NCBI GenBank assembly: GCA_050115555.1
Contig: JASFQI010000020.1
Span: 1-27,704, forward strand
Origin: JASFQI01 sp050115555
Lineage (GTDB): Bacteria > Desulfobacterota > DSM-4660 > Desulfatiglandales > HGW-15
Length of the DNA stretch: 27,704 bases
Direction: 5' to 3'
Under the pieces are notes generated by a model. It searched no databases, was not told the DNA's origin, and saw only the letters and a list, made by a program, of their open reading frames with translations. Position numbers and translations under genes: made by a program. Each line of letters opens with the position of its first letter. Positions within the stretch are counted from its first letter, which is position 1. Shown in pieces: positions 12,828-21,059 of this stretch.

Positions 12828-15107
12828 TCAACCGCCCGCCCCTGTCCCTGTATAACCGGTGACGGGTTGCCGGAGCCCTTGAATGCCTGGCCTCCAGGTT
12901 CTCGTTCGCCGGATCGCCAAGAAGGCGGCGGCGAGCCCAAGGGCCGTGGCGACCAGGGTGCCGGTGAGTACCGCATGAAAAGGGATTTCCAGAAAAACCG
13001 TCATCATCATGAAGTTGATGGAGATGTTTGCGATCAGGGGGGTGGCGGCCAGGGCCAGCAGGCCGCCGGCAGCGCCCATGACGAGGATGCGCACGCCGCC
13101 GGCGATCATCCGAGTCCGGCCGCAGTCTTCGCAGTCGGTCCTGAGGCGGATGGTATCATGGCCCGGACCGTTCACGGAATCGACGATGTTGTAGAGGATC
13201 AGGGCACCAACCAGCAGGTACAGGGCGCTGACCAGATTGAAGAACATCACCAGGGGGTTGATGGCCTCGGATTCGTGCCGGTAGTACTCGACCTCGGACT
13301 CCACGATCACGCCCGGCACCTCCGGGTTTTCCATGAGCAGGGCCTCATAGGTCTTTCGGACATACCCTGCAATGGATTCCATGGCCTCCCGGGATTCGGA
13401 CCGAAGGGTGACAAACGAGATATGATCCCGATTGGTCGCTGCCTGGACGTCTTCCAGACGCGCTGCGATCCCGGAGCCCATCACGGTGAGCCGATCCTCA
13501 AAAAGACCCACAACGGTCCACTGCTCTCCCTCGAAGGGGATCCGGTCCCCCACGTTCAGGGGCCTTTTCACCTTGTCCGACAGCAGGATTCCGATCATGA
13601 TTTCATTCCTGGCCGCGGGCAGCCGGCCCTTGATCAACCGGGACTGGTCGTACATGCGGTCATACATCCGGTCCACGCCCTTTACCACGGTGAAATGCCC
13701 GTACACCAGGCTCGCCAGCTCCAGGCAGCGGGTCACCATGGGCTCCCCGTCCATTCGGGCGATGCCCGGGACCGTGCGGATAAACGCATAGGTCTCGGGG
13801 TCCAGGTTGGAGAACATGGGCGTATCCGCACCCGCATCCACGACAATCATGTTCCCCGCGGTTCCCTGGTTCATGATCCTGGACTTGAGGGTGATCCCCA
13901 GGGTTCGGGCCGATGCAAAGACCACGATCATGCCGCACAGGCACAGGATCCCGGCCGTCAGCAAGAGTGTCGGGCGGTTGGATATCCTATTGTCGTCGCG
14001 GCCGGGGGAACCGAGACGGCGAAGGCCCGGGAGGACGGCCAGGGCCGCCAGCCCGCCGGAGATGAGGGATACCAGCACCACCACCCCGAAGACCTGGCCG
14101 CCCACATAGATGGGGGGGTGAAACATGTCCGTCCCCACATAGGGATGGCTGAGCGCGGCCAGACAGGCGGCGATCCCTGCCAGGACGCCGCTCAGCACGG
14201 AGACGGCGGCGGTCTCCAGGCATGCCGGGGCGATGATCGATCGCGCCCGCATGCCCCGGCTTATCAGCTTGTCGAGGACAACGCGTTTTCTTTTGAGACC
14301 TAGAAGGGCGTTGTTTATATGAAGAATGACCAGCAAGACCCCGAGGGCGATCCCCAGGATCAGGATGATGTCCCCGAGGTTCCCCTGGCTTGCCTTGATG
14401 CCCTGCCAGAGCTCGTCCTCGGACCGGCACACGATCCTGGACGGATGATCCTTGAATATCGCCTCGATCTCCCGGATCACGCCGGCCTGATCCGCCTCCC
14501 CGGGAAGGTCGGTCTTGACCAGCAGGGAGGTGACATACCCCTTTTTTGCCGTGATTTCCTGGAGGTAATCCTTGTGCAGGAAGATCATGGACTCATAGAC
14601 CGAGAGGGGTTGATCGAAGACGCCTGCCACCGTGAAGACCAGGCCCGCGGTTTTGACCTCGCTCCCGACCTTCCAGCCGAACATCTTGAAGATTTTCCGG
14701 CCCACCAGGGCCCCGTTGGGGGTGTTGCGGAAGGCCTGAAAGGCGTCTTCGGGGATCTGTATATCCTTGAACGCCCGCAGCTTTGCGGGATCCGTGGATG
14801 TCAGGGTCAGGTTTTTGTTCTTGCCGTAAGCATAGCGCTGCCTGACCTCCCCGGCCACATCCACCACATGGGGAACTTTTGACACGGCGTCTATGTAGGA
14901 TTCGGGGACCAGGCTGATATACGGGCAGGCCACGTTTCCTTCGAAGACGGCCAGCATGCCCTTGCCCCCCACGTCCCGGTAGATCTTGTGATACCCCCTG
15001 CCCGCGCCCAGGGTGACGGCAAACACAAGGGTCAGGACGAAAATCGAGGCAAAGGAGAGAAGATTCGCTCTGCGGTTGTCCCGTATGAGATTCCAGAGGG
15101 TTTTCAT
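12828..15107 (-). CDS. FtsX/MacB/LolE-type ABC transporter permease
   Basis: The 759-residue membrane protein has the LolC/MacB plan twice. Each half has an N-terminal helix and a large periplasmic domain (the first starts RDNRRANLLSFASIFVLTL), then grouped helices such as GDIILILGIALGVLLVILHI; the second half repeats this (ILCLCGMIVVFASA to LVGALILYNIV). Such permeases couple a cytoplasmic ATPase to periplasmic or lipoprotein transport rather than to import. No dedicated ATPase gene of the LolD/MacB type is found nearby. The final C-terminal residues (Gly/Arg-rich) overlap the start region of the subtilase gene. The ATG at 15107 is used; a TTG at 15113 is also possible. Context suggests a role in export or release of the neighbouring surface protein or lipoprotein. 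Confidence 0.8.
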   Translation of the reverse strand: MKTLWNLIRDNRRANLLSFASIFVLTLVFAVTLGAGRGYHKIYRDVGGKGMLAVFEGNVACPYISLVPESYIDAVSKVPHVVDVAGEVRQRYAYGKNKNLTLTSTDPAKLRAFKDIQIPEDAFQAFRNTPNGALVGRKIFKMFGWKVGSEVKTAGLVFTVAGVFDQPLSVYESMIFLHKDYLQEITAKKGYVTSLLVKTDLPGEADQAGVIREIEAIFKDHPSRIVCRSEDELWQGIKASQGNLGDIILILGIALGVLLVILHINNALLGLKRKRVVLDKLISRGMRARSIIAPACLETAAVSVLSGVLAGIAACLAALSHPYVGTDMFHPPIYVGGQVFGVVVLVSLISGGLAALAVLPGLRRLGSPGRDDNRISNRPTLLLTAGILCLCGMIVVFASARTLGITLKSRIMNQGTAGNMIVVDAGADTPMFSNLDPETYAFIRTVPGIARMDGEPMVTRCLELASLVYGHFTVVKGVDRMYDRMYDQSRLIKGRLPAARNEIMIGILLSDKVKRPLNVGDRIPFEGEQWTVVGLFEDRLTVMGSGIAARLEDVQAATNRDHISFVTLRSESREAMESIAGYVRKTYEALLMENPEVPGVIVESEVEYYRHESEAINPLVMFFNLVSALYLLVGALILYNIVDSVNGPGHDTIRLRTDCEDCGRTRMIAGGVRILVMGAAGGLLALAATPLIANISINFMMMTVFLEIPFHAVLTGTLVATALGLAAAFLAIRRTRTWRPGIQGLRQPVTGYTGTGAGG

Positions 15108-15186
15108 GGTCAAATCATTTCAAGGACATCCCATGGAGACGGTTCGAGGGCCGGGCCTCAGGGGCCACCTCGGGTTCATGACCGGC

Positions 15187-16239
15187 TCAGGCCTTGGGAT
15201 CCATGCCCAGGGCCTCGAGCACCTGCTCCCGGGTGAAAGGTCCCTTGAACACCTGTTTTTCGCCGGCCTCCTTTTCGACCACCACGGTGGGCGTAGAGGT
15301 GACGCCGTCCCTGACTGCGGATTCACGTGCCGCCCCGAAATACCCGTTAATGGTAGGGCCGTCCAGGAGCAGACGAATTCCCCGGGCCTGCAAAAGGGAT
15401 TGCAATCGGCTGCTGTCATTCACCTTTTCACCGGCTAGGTCAAAAAGAGAGGCCCGTGCGTCCAGGATCCGGTCGGGATCGTTGCCGCCCAGCAGGCTAG
15501 CGATGAAAAAGGCGATGTAGCGTTTGCTGTTCACGCCGTGCGTGGGAAGATCGAAAAACATGATTCTGGCCCGGTCTGACACATCGCCGATCACTTTGTT
15601 GATCACAGGTTCATGACGCCTGCACATTGGACAGAAGTAGTCTGAATAGATTCGGACGACTGGATACCGGCCCGTTTTGCCGATGCCCGGCACGGGGTCC
15701 GCCTGTGCCGCGGCTATGGTCTCGGTCTCGGTTGCAGGGTTGGTTGTGATGAATTCACCCTTCACCGGCTGGGACAGGAGCAATCCCATAATCAGGCCCG
15801 CAACCCCCAGGTAGGGCCGGGCGGCGGCCCAGCGCCTTCCCGCCAGGCCGGACGGGGCTGATCGCAGGGATCTCAATACTGCGCGCATATCCGAGAGTTC
15901 CAGGATCCAGAGGAGCAGAACCACGCCCGTAACCCCCAGGCACATGGGGCAGAGGTCCTTCAGGGTCCATTGAATGGTTACCAGGGTGATTTCAGCGCCA
16001 AGGGCCCCGGTGAGCAGGGCCGTTCGGACGGCCCCTGCCCGGACAGACCGGTTCAACAGCACAAGCACGGCTAGCAGCACGAAAAAGAGGATGCCCCAGA
16101 GTTCCATGGGCAGGAAAAAGATTTCAACCCCGTGGAGCCTGCTGCATCCGGCAAGGGAACACACGCCGTAATGCGACAGGACCGATAGGGCCAGACCCAC
16201 CGCGATCAAGCCATAGGTAAGGATCATTTTCAGTTTCAA
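15187..16239 (-). CDS. VKOR-DsbA fusion, membrane disulfide-forming enzyme
   Basis: A 350-residue fusion. Residues 1-150 form a vitamin-K-epoxide-reductase-type helical bundle with the loop cysteines C27/C32 (GVCSLAGCS) and the active pair C97/C100 (DLCPMC). After a linker comes a periplasmic thioredoxin domain with C203/C206 (YFCPMC) and the cis-Pro loop TSTPTVVV. VKOR domains pass electrons from the Dsb-like domain to quinone, so the protein can form disulfides by itself. The TTG start at 16239 is favoured because GGGAG precedes it at proper distance; an ATG at 16227 lacks one. It overlaps the stop of the lipoprotein gene by 4 nt. The Cys-rich subtilase two genes downstream is an obvious candidate client. 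Confidence 0.9.
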   Translation of the reverse strand: MKLKMILTYGLIAVGLALSVLSHYGVCSLAGCSRLHGVEIFFLPMELWGILFFVLLAVLVLLNRSVRAGAVRTALLTGALGAEITLVTIQWTLKDLCPMCLGVTGVVLLLWILELSDMRAVLRSLRSAPSGLAGRRWAAARPYLGVAGLIMGLLLSQPVKGEFITTNPATETETIAAAQADPVPGIGKTGRYPVVRIYSDYFCPMCRRHEPVINKVIGDVSDRARIMFFDLPTHGVNSKRYIAFFIASLLGGNDPDRILDARASLFDLAGEKVNDSSRLQSLLQARGIRLLLDGPTINGYFGAARESAVRDGVTSTPTVVVEKEAGEKQVFKGPFTREQVLEALGMDPKA

Positions 16240-16673
16240 CGTGGATCTCCCATTTCCAAAAACGTGCGGGTCATCTCCTGGTAGAGGTGCACCGCCTTCA
16301 TCCCGTCGGGGCGCTCCCGGCCTGCTTCGGCCTGGATCTGAAGCAGGGACTGCTTGCAGGCCATAAACAGATCCCGGTGAGTTCGTTGCAGGTCGAGCAA
16401 CTTTTCCGGGGGATCAAAGGTTTTCAGTTCAGCGAGGGCATCGTCCATCACCGCGATCAGACGCTTCAGCTCCTGCCCGGCCTTGTCGGCCTTTTTTTCT
16501 TTTGCAATCCATATGGGATCGAATCTGGGTGAAAAGCTCTGCCTGACATCTTCTCTCAGGCGGGAGATCCGCTCTTCGTATCGTTCAGCCCTGGTGGCAC
16601 ACGAAACGACCGATGCCAGCATGAACAGTAGGATCAACCCATGCAACGGTCTCCATAACGAAATAGGGGACAT
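16236..16673 (-). CDS. Small helical lipoprotein of unknown function
   Basis: A 145-residue protein with a lipoprotein signal peptide (hydrophobic stretch ending ASVVSC, lipobox Cys about residue 25). A highly charged, mostly helical mature part follows (RAERYEERISRLREDV, ELKRLIAVMDDALAELKTF). No known domain is recognised. The ATG at 16673 follows GGAGG at 8 nt spacing. It overlaps the VKOR-DsbA gene, which suggests that the two products work together in the periplasm or at the membrane, perhaps as an accessory for oxidative folding or for the subtilase. Confidence 0.75.
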   Translation of the reverse strand: MSPISLWRPLHGLILLFMLASVVSCATRAERYEERISRLREDVRQSFSPRFDPIWIAKEKKADKAGQELKRLIAVMDDALAELKTFDPPEKLLDLQRTHRDLFMACKQSLLQIQAEAGRERPDGMKAVHLYQEMTRTFLEMGDPR

Positions 16674-16696
16674 TTTGCGATTCCTCCGGTCTACAT

Positions 16697-16852
16697 TTAT
16701 TCTCCACGTGCTTTTCTGCCGATGATCATGTCAACGGGTCCGTGCGCCTCCAGTTCGGCATCGTTGATGATCTGACTTTGCGTTGAAACGAATCCCGCAC
16801 GGAGCATGGCGTCGGCGACCAGTCCGCGTTCAAAGGACATGTCCATTCTCAT
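16697..16852 (-). pseudogene. C-terminal remnant of an O-methyltransferase
   Basis: A 51-codon open frame matches the C-terminal end of the methyltransferase at 91-726: FERGLVADAMLRAGFVSTQS here, against GFVADAMLKAGFSS there, with the GPVDMIIGRK end typical of these O-methyltransferases. The SAM-binding region is completely missing. An AGGAG-like sequence precedes the ATG at 16852, inside the end of the transporter ATPase gene, so a short peptide could be translated. A useful methyltransferase cannot. The likely history is that a full methyltransferase gene followed the ABC transporter and was deleted down to its 3' end. Confidence 0.7.
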
Positions 16853-17936
16853 TACATTGTCTCCTGGATAATTCATGTTCGATAATGTGCACGGCATCCG
16901 CCTTGAAGCTCAGGTTGATCCGGTCCCCGACGTTGATGCCTATCTCGGTTACGGTCTTGCGAAGGCTGTAGCTCACCATGGGAAAGCCGATGTCCACGGC
17001 CACTTCCATGAGGATGCCCCGGTCGACGATCTGTGTGACAGTGCCGGGAAAGCGGTTCCCTGCATCCGCCCCATCGCCGTTTCGGGAGATCACGGCGTCC
17101 TCGGGCCTCACGGAGAACACCACCTCCCCGCTGTGCATTCCCGCGGCGCGTATGACGGTACTGTCGTGTTCGATGCGGCTACCGCTGCCATCCGGTGCAG
17201 CGGTTCCGCGGAAGATATTGCGGGCGCCGAAAAAGCCGGCCACGAACGGCGACCGGGGGCGCGTCAGGATCTCACGGGGCGTACCGGTCTGGATGATGAC
17301 GCCGCGGTCGATGACGCAGATGCGGTCGGCCAGGATCATGGCCTCTTCCTGATTGTGGGTTACATGAACCACGGTCTGGCTGGTTTCTTCCTGGATTTTT
17401 TTGAACTGGATCATCAGGTTTTCCGCGGTATTGCGATCCACGGAGCTGAAGGGCTCGTCCAGGAGCATGGCCTTGGGCCCGCAGATCATGGAGCGCGCCA
17501 GGGCCACGCGCTGCTTCTCCCCGCCGCTGAGGTTGTGAACGGAACGGTCCAGGAGCGGGGCAATGGAAAAGAGCTCGCAGATTTCCCGAATGCGGCCGTC
17601 CAATCCCTTTCTATCATGGGGCCTGTTCCTCAGTTTCAGGCCGAAGGCGATGTTCTGCCGCACGTTCAGATGGGGAAACAACAGGCCGGCCTGAAACACA
17701 TAACCAATGTCCCGCTCCTCCACGGCCAGATGGTTGGACGGCCTTCCGTCCACCCGCAGGTCTCCAGAATCAAAGGCATAGTGGCCGGCAATGCAATTGA
17801 GGACACTGGATTTCCCCGATCCTGTGGGCCCCACGATGACGAAATACTCGCCTTTGCGGACATGCAGGTTGATATCCTTCAGGCGAAAGCCGCCGAAATG
17901 GAGGTTGATGTCTTGAAGAACGATCAATACTGCCAC
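16830..17936 (-). CDS. ABC transporter ATPase, molybdate/tungstate/sulfate-type with TOBE domain
   Basis: The 368-residue protein contains Walker A GPTGSGKSS (36-44), signature LSGGEKQRVALARS (135-148), Walker B MLLDEPFSSVD (156-166) and the switch His in HVTHNQEEA. The C-terminal part (VFSVRPEDAVISRNG, NRFPGTVTQIVDRGILMEV, INVGDRINLSFKADAVHII) is a TOBE-type domain, usual in ModC/WtpC/CysA importers and often anion-sensing. It starts with GTG at 17936, overlapping the permease end by 13 nt. The last residues (SRRQCNENGHVL) run into the methyltransferase remnant, so the C-terminus may have been altered by the deletion. Confidence 0.85.
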   Translation of the reverse strand: MAVLIVLQDINLHFGGFRLKDINLHVRKGEYFVIVGPTGSGKSSVLNCIAGHYAFDSGDLRVDGRPSNHLAVEERDIGYVFQAGLLFPHLNVRQNIAFGLKLRNRPHDRKGLDGRIREICELFSIAPLLDRSVHNLSGGEKQRVALARSMICGPKAMLLDEPFSSVDRNTAENLMIQFKKIQEETSQTVVHVTHNQEEAMILADRICVIDRGVIIQTGTPREILTRPRSPFVAGFFGARNIFRGTAAPDGSGSRIEHDSTVIRAAGMHSGEVVFSVRPEDAVISRNGDGADAGNRFPGTVTQIVDRGILMEVAVDIGFPMVSYSLRKTVTEIGINVGDRINLSFKADAVHIIEHELSRRQCNENGHVL

Positions 17937-18751
17937 CCTTCCCCGGCGCCGCCGATCTTCTTGAAGAGCAGCAGTGCCGCCAGGGCGATGAACATCATGA
18001 TGATGGTCAGGGCCACGGCCCCCTGGATGTCGCCCACTTCGATGCGCAGGAAGATGGCCGTGGGAAGGACCTCGGTCTTGAAACGGGCTGCCCCGGCAAA
18101 GATCAGGATGGGTACGAACTCGCCCACGGCCCTCGCCCAGGTCATCACGGCGCCGGCGATCATGCCGTTTTTCGAAAGGGGGATCACTACCTTGTAAAAG
18201 GCCTGAAACTTGGTGGCCCCCAGGCTGCGGGCGGCCAGCTCGTAACGCGTGTCGATATGATCGTAGGCCGCCTTCATGGCCCGTACGGCAAAGGAGGAGG
18301 AGATCGAGAACTGGGCCAGGATGATGCCGGGGACGGTGTAGACCAGCCGCAGGCCGTGGTCTTCCAGCCAGCGGCCCACGCCCGTGTTGAAAAAGACCAG
18401 CAGGCTGACCCCCACGATCAAGGGGGGCAGCACGATGGGCAGATCGATCAGGGTATCGATCACCGCTTTGCCCGGAAATTTATACCGCGACAGGGCATAG
18501 CCCCCGGGCACGGCAAACAGGACCGCAAGGCCGGTGGAAACGATGGAGGTGAAAAAGCTCAGCTTGATGGCGAAAAAGGTCTCGCTGGACATCAGCGCCT
18601 TGATCAGTTCCCCGGACCGGACGTAGAAAACATCGCCCAGCAGGATGGCCAGGACAAAGGCGCCGTAGGCCAGAAGCAGGGCAAAGACGACCACGGTGAA
18701 CAGGCGTTCTCCGCTGATGCCCCGTGTCCTGGATGTCGGCCGCGAAGGCAT
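17924..18751 (-). CDS. ABC transporter permease, ModB/WtpB/TupB-like
   Basis: The 275-residue protein has six hydrophobic segments and the binding-protein-dependent permease motif (ELAARSLGATKFQAFYKVVIP, the EAA loop that contacts the ATPase). Single-permease composition with a TOBE-type ATPase and a ModA-like binding protein is the molybdate/tungstate plan. The ATG at 18751 was chosen; a much longer open frame upstream is only the shadow of the binding-protein gene. It lies 26 nt after the binding-protein gene and overlaps the ATPase gene. Confidence 0.85.
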   Translation of the reverse strand: MPSRPTSRTRGISGERLFTVVVFALLLAYGAFVLAILLGDVFYVRSGELIKALMSSETFFAIKLSFFTSIVSTGLAVLFAVPGGYALSRYKFPGKAVIDTLIDLPIVLPPLIVGVSLLVFFNTGVGRWLEDHGLRLVYTVPGIILAQFSISSSFAVRAMKAAYDHIDTRYELAARSLGATKFQAFYKVVIPLSKNGMIAGAVMTWARAVGEFVPILIFAGAARFKTEVLPTAIFLRIEVGDIQGAVALTIIMMFIALAALLLFKKIGGAGEGWQY

Positions 18752-18777
18752 CTCTGGGATTGCATGATCCAAGGCGA

Positions 18778-19599
18778 TTATTCCATGTATTGATCCGGCC
18801 GGGGCTCGAAATAGAGGCCGAAGCCGTGTTGGTCGAAGATTTCCCTGGCAGAGGGCGTCTGCACGAAGTTGAAGTACTTCATGGCCTTGTCCGATGATTT
18901 GGCGTACTTGGTCAGGGCCACGGGAAAGGTGCTGTAAAGGACCCGCTCCTTGTCGATCAGGACGATGTCCGAGCAATGGTCGAAGGTCTTGGCGGTCGCC
19001 GTCAGATTGATGGCCGCATCGATGCTGTTCATGCACACGGGAAGGCACAGCTTCGGCGCGGTTCCTCCCACGACCACGACATTTTTCATGAAGGGATCCA
19101 GGATCCCGGCCTGTTTGAGCATTTCTTCGGTCAACCGCCCCACCGCCATGGCCTGAAAGTCGCCCACGCCCAGCCGCATACCCGGTTTCAACAGGTCCTC
19201 GAGGCGTTGAACATTTTTCGGATTGCCTTTCTGCACCATGATGCAGGGGATCTGATATCCCCCGATGACCATGTGCTCCTCGTCCACTAGGCCCCTTTCC
19301 CTGGCCAGATTGAAGTAATGCTTGGATCCGGCAACGAACACATCCCCCTGACGGGTCAGCTCCAGGTTGGTCAGCAGCATGGCCGAACAGAGGTAGGAGT
19401 GCTCTATGGTGAGGCCGGTCTCCTGGGTGAATGCCTCTGCAATGGGATCCAGCACGCATTTGAGCCCGGCCCCGCTCAGTATGAAGAGATCGGCGGACTT
19501 ATTTTTGCCTGCCGGCTCCCGGCTGTCTCCCTTGTTGCAGGCCGACAGGATCGTCAGTGCCAGCAGACCGATGATCAGCGAGATGGTTATTTTCTTCAT
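18778..19599 (-). CDS. ModA-like oxyanion-binding lipoprotein
   Basis: A 273-residue lipoprotein with the lipobox LSAC (Cys about 21). It shows the periplasmic-binding fold of ModA/WtpA/TupA proteins: LFILSGAGLKCVLDPIAEAF, QGDVFVAGSKHYFNLARERG, then DAAINLTATAKTF and STFPVALTKYAK. It would bind an oxyanion such as molybdate or tungstate; the sequence does not decide which. It is unusual in having at least six further Cys in the mature part, including LCLPVC, where standard ModA proteins have few. The ATG at 19599 follows GGAGAG. It begins only 19 nt after the outer-membrane protein gene. Confidence 0.8.
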   Translation of the reverse strand: MKKITISLIIGLLALTILSACNKGDSREPAGKNKSADLFILSGAGLKCVLDPIAEAFTQETGLTIEHSYLCSAMLLTNLELTRQGDVFVAGSKHYFNLARERGLVDEEHMVIGGYQIPCIMVQKGNPKNVQRLEDLLKPGMRLGVGDFQAMAVGRLTEEMLKQAGILDPFMKNVVVVGGTAPKLCLPVCMNSIDAAINLTATAKTFDHCSDIVLIDKERVLYSTFPVALTKYAKSSDKAMKYFNFVQTPSAREIFDQHGFGLYFEPRPDQYME

Positions 19600-19618
19600 A
19601 AAAGAAGCTCTCCTAAGT

Positions 19619-21055
19619 TCAGAAGCTGTATTTCAGCTCTGTAAAGACCTCATTGTAGTTTTTGCCCGATCTGTCGAATCGGGAATCAAGATCACCGAAG
19701 GCGAGATCCGCCGCGAGGGTGACATTGAATCGATCCGTCACGTCGTAGCCGATCTGGGGCCGCAGCCTCAATTCATGGTCGTTGAAATAGTAAAGGCCCC
19801 TGAACTGAAGAAAGAGGGTGTCCTGGAGGAGCTGGTAATCGAGCCGCAGGGTCATCATGGGGTTTTTTTCCTCCAGTTGACGATGCAGCCGCGCATTGAA
19901 GGCATCGACCCCGGCCTGCGGGTCGTTTTCGATCACCGAGTCGTCGGCCTCGATGGGCTCCCAGTCCAGGACATGGGTGACCCCGTACTGGACGTTCATG
20001 GTGAAATCCTCGAACAGCTCCATTTCCGGACCCGCGATCCACTGAATGGTGGACTTCTGTCTTCCCGGGCTTCGGCTCCCGCGCTCCTTGACGCGGGTGT
20101 AGGCCCCTTCCGCACGAAGGATCACCGGGCCGAGGACTGTCGAGACGTCCGCGCCGAAGTTCTCCACCCGGTTGAAGACCGGGATGACGCTCACCCTGGT
20201 GACATCGTCGGTCATGACGGCCTCCCCGAGGATGATGTCGGGAAACGGGTCCCACCCGTAGGCATAGCTGATCGAGGCGTCCGTGCTCCCGAGGGTCGCA
20301 GCGCACTTGAAGGCGACGGTCGCGTTGTTCAGCCGTCTTGCGGGAAGCTGGGGGTCCTCAATGGTGATTTCGGCCTCCTCCGGAATCCGGGACAACCTGA
20401 ATTTCGAATCCACGAAAAAGGGTTGCCACACCCCGGTCAGGGTGAACTTGCCCAGATACGCGTCCGCCTTCACAACCGGGACGCCCAGCCTCCGGTCGTC
20501 GCTGTCCGAAGAGATCAGGGTCATGTCGTTGGGCGACATCCTGTTCGTGGGATTGATCCCGTCCGCCACGCCCCAGGCCAGGATCTGCTGCCCCACGGTC
20601 ACATCCAGCCAGTCTCCCCGGAACTGCAGGTAGGCCTCCCTCGCGTCGAATTCCGCGTCCGCATGGTTGCCGATCAGGCTCGCTTCATCCACGTCGCGTC
20701 CGATATCCTCGAACCGGTACCGCAGGTTGAGAAGGCCCGAGAGGGCATCGCTGAAAAAGGCCTCCGCCTTCAGCTCATTGGTGACAACGAAGTAGGTGTC
20801 CGTGGTCCCGAAGTATCGCTCCGATTCGTCCCCGTAACAGGCCGGTACATGCACCTCGCCTCTGACGAATCCGCCGAGGGTGACGTGGTCCTGCCAGAAG
20901 GAAGAGGGCTTCCCTTCCGCCGCTTCCCCGGCCTGAATCGGATCCCCGGTCTCCTGTGCCACGGCATGGTCGAAAATCCCGGACCAACCGATCATCAGCA
21001 CCCAGAAAAGGCAGATGATCCAGGGGCCGGGAGCCGTTTTCATCTCTTCCGCCAT
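19619..21055 (-). CDS. DUF1302-like outer-membrane beta-barrel protein
   Basis: A protein of about 478 residues with a signal peptide (hydrophobic WIICLFWVLMIGWSGI, cleavage after HAVAQ). It has long alternating beta-type repeats ending in an aromatic C-terminus (ELKYSF, final Phe), as in outer-membrane barrels. The sequence AREAYLQFRGDWLDVTVGQQILAWG is typical of DUF1302-like proteins, which occur beside MMPL/RND transporters and LolA-like proteins in lipid or steroid-type export or uptake loci. The start could be ATG 21055 or 21043. It begins 4 nt after the LolA-like gene, so the pair is coupled. Confidence 0.75.
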   Translation of the reverse strand: MAEEMKTAPGPWIICLFWVLMIGWSGIFDHAVAQETGDPIQAGEAAEGKPSSFWQDHVTLGGFVRGEVHVPACYGDESERYFGTTDTYFVVTNELKAEAFFSDALSGLLNLRYRFEDIGRDVDEASLIGNHADAEFDAREAYLQFRGDWLDVTVGQQILAWGVADGINPTNRMSPNDMTLISSDSDDRRLGVPVVKADAYLGKFTLTGVWQPFFVDSKFRLSRIPEEAEITIEDPQLPARRLNNATVAFKCAATLGSTDASISYAYGWDPFPDIILGEAVMTDDVTRVSVIPVFNRVENFGADVSTVLGPVILRAEGAYTRVKERGSRSPGRQKSTIQWIAGPEMELFEDFTMNVQYGVTHVLDWEPIEADDSVIENDPQAGVDAFNARLHRQLEEKNPMMTLRLDYQLLQDTLFLQFRGLYYFNDHELRLRPQIGYDVTDRFNVTLAADLAFGDLDSRFDRSGKNYNEVFTELKYSF

Positions 21056-21059
21056 GGAA

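Noticed and set aside
12867..14303. 478-codon plus-strand open frame
   Set aside because: It is antisense to the FtsX-type permease gene, His/Gln/Gly-rich, and has no domain character; typical of high-GC antisense frames.
18752..19459. Apparent 236-residue N-terminal extension of the ABC permease
   Set aside because: It runs through the binding-lipoprotein gene in another frame and reads as low-complexity shadow sequence; the permease begins at 18751.
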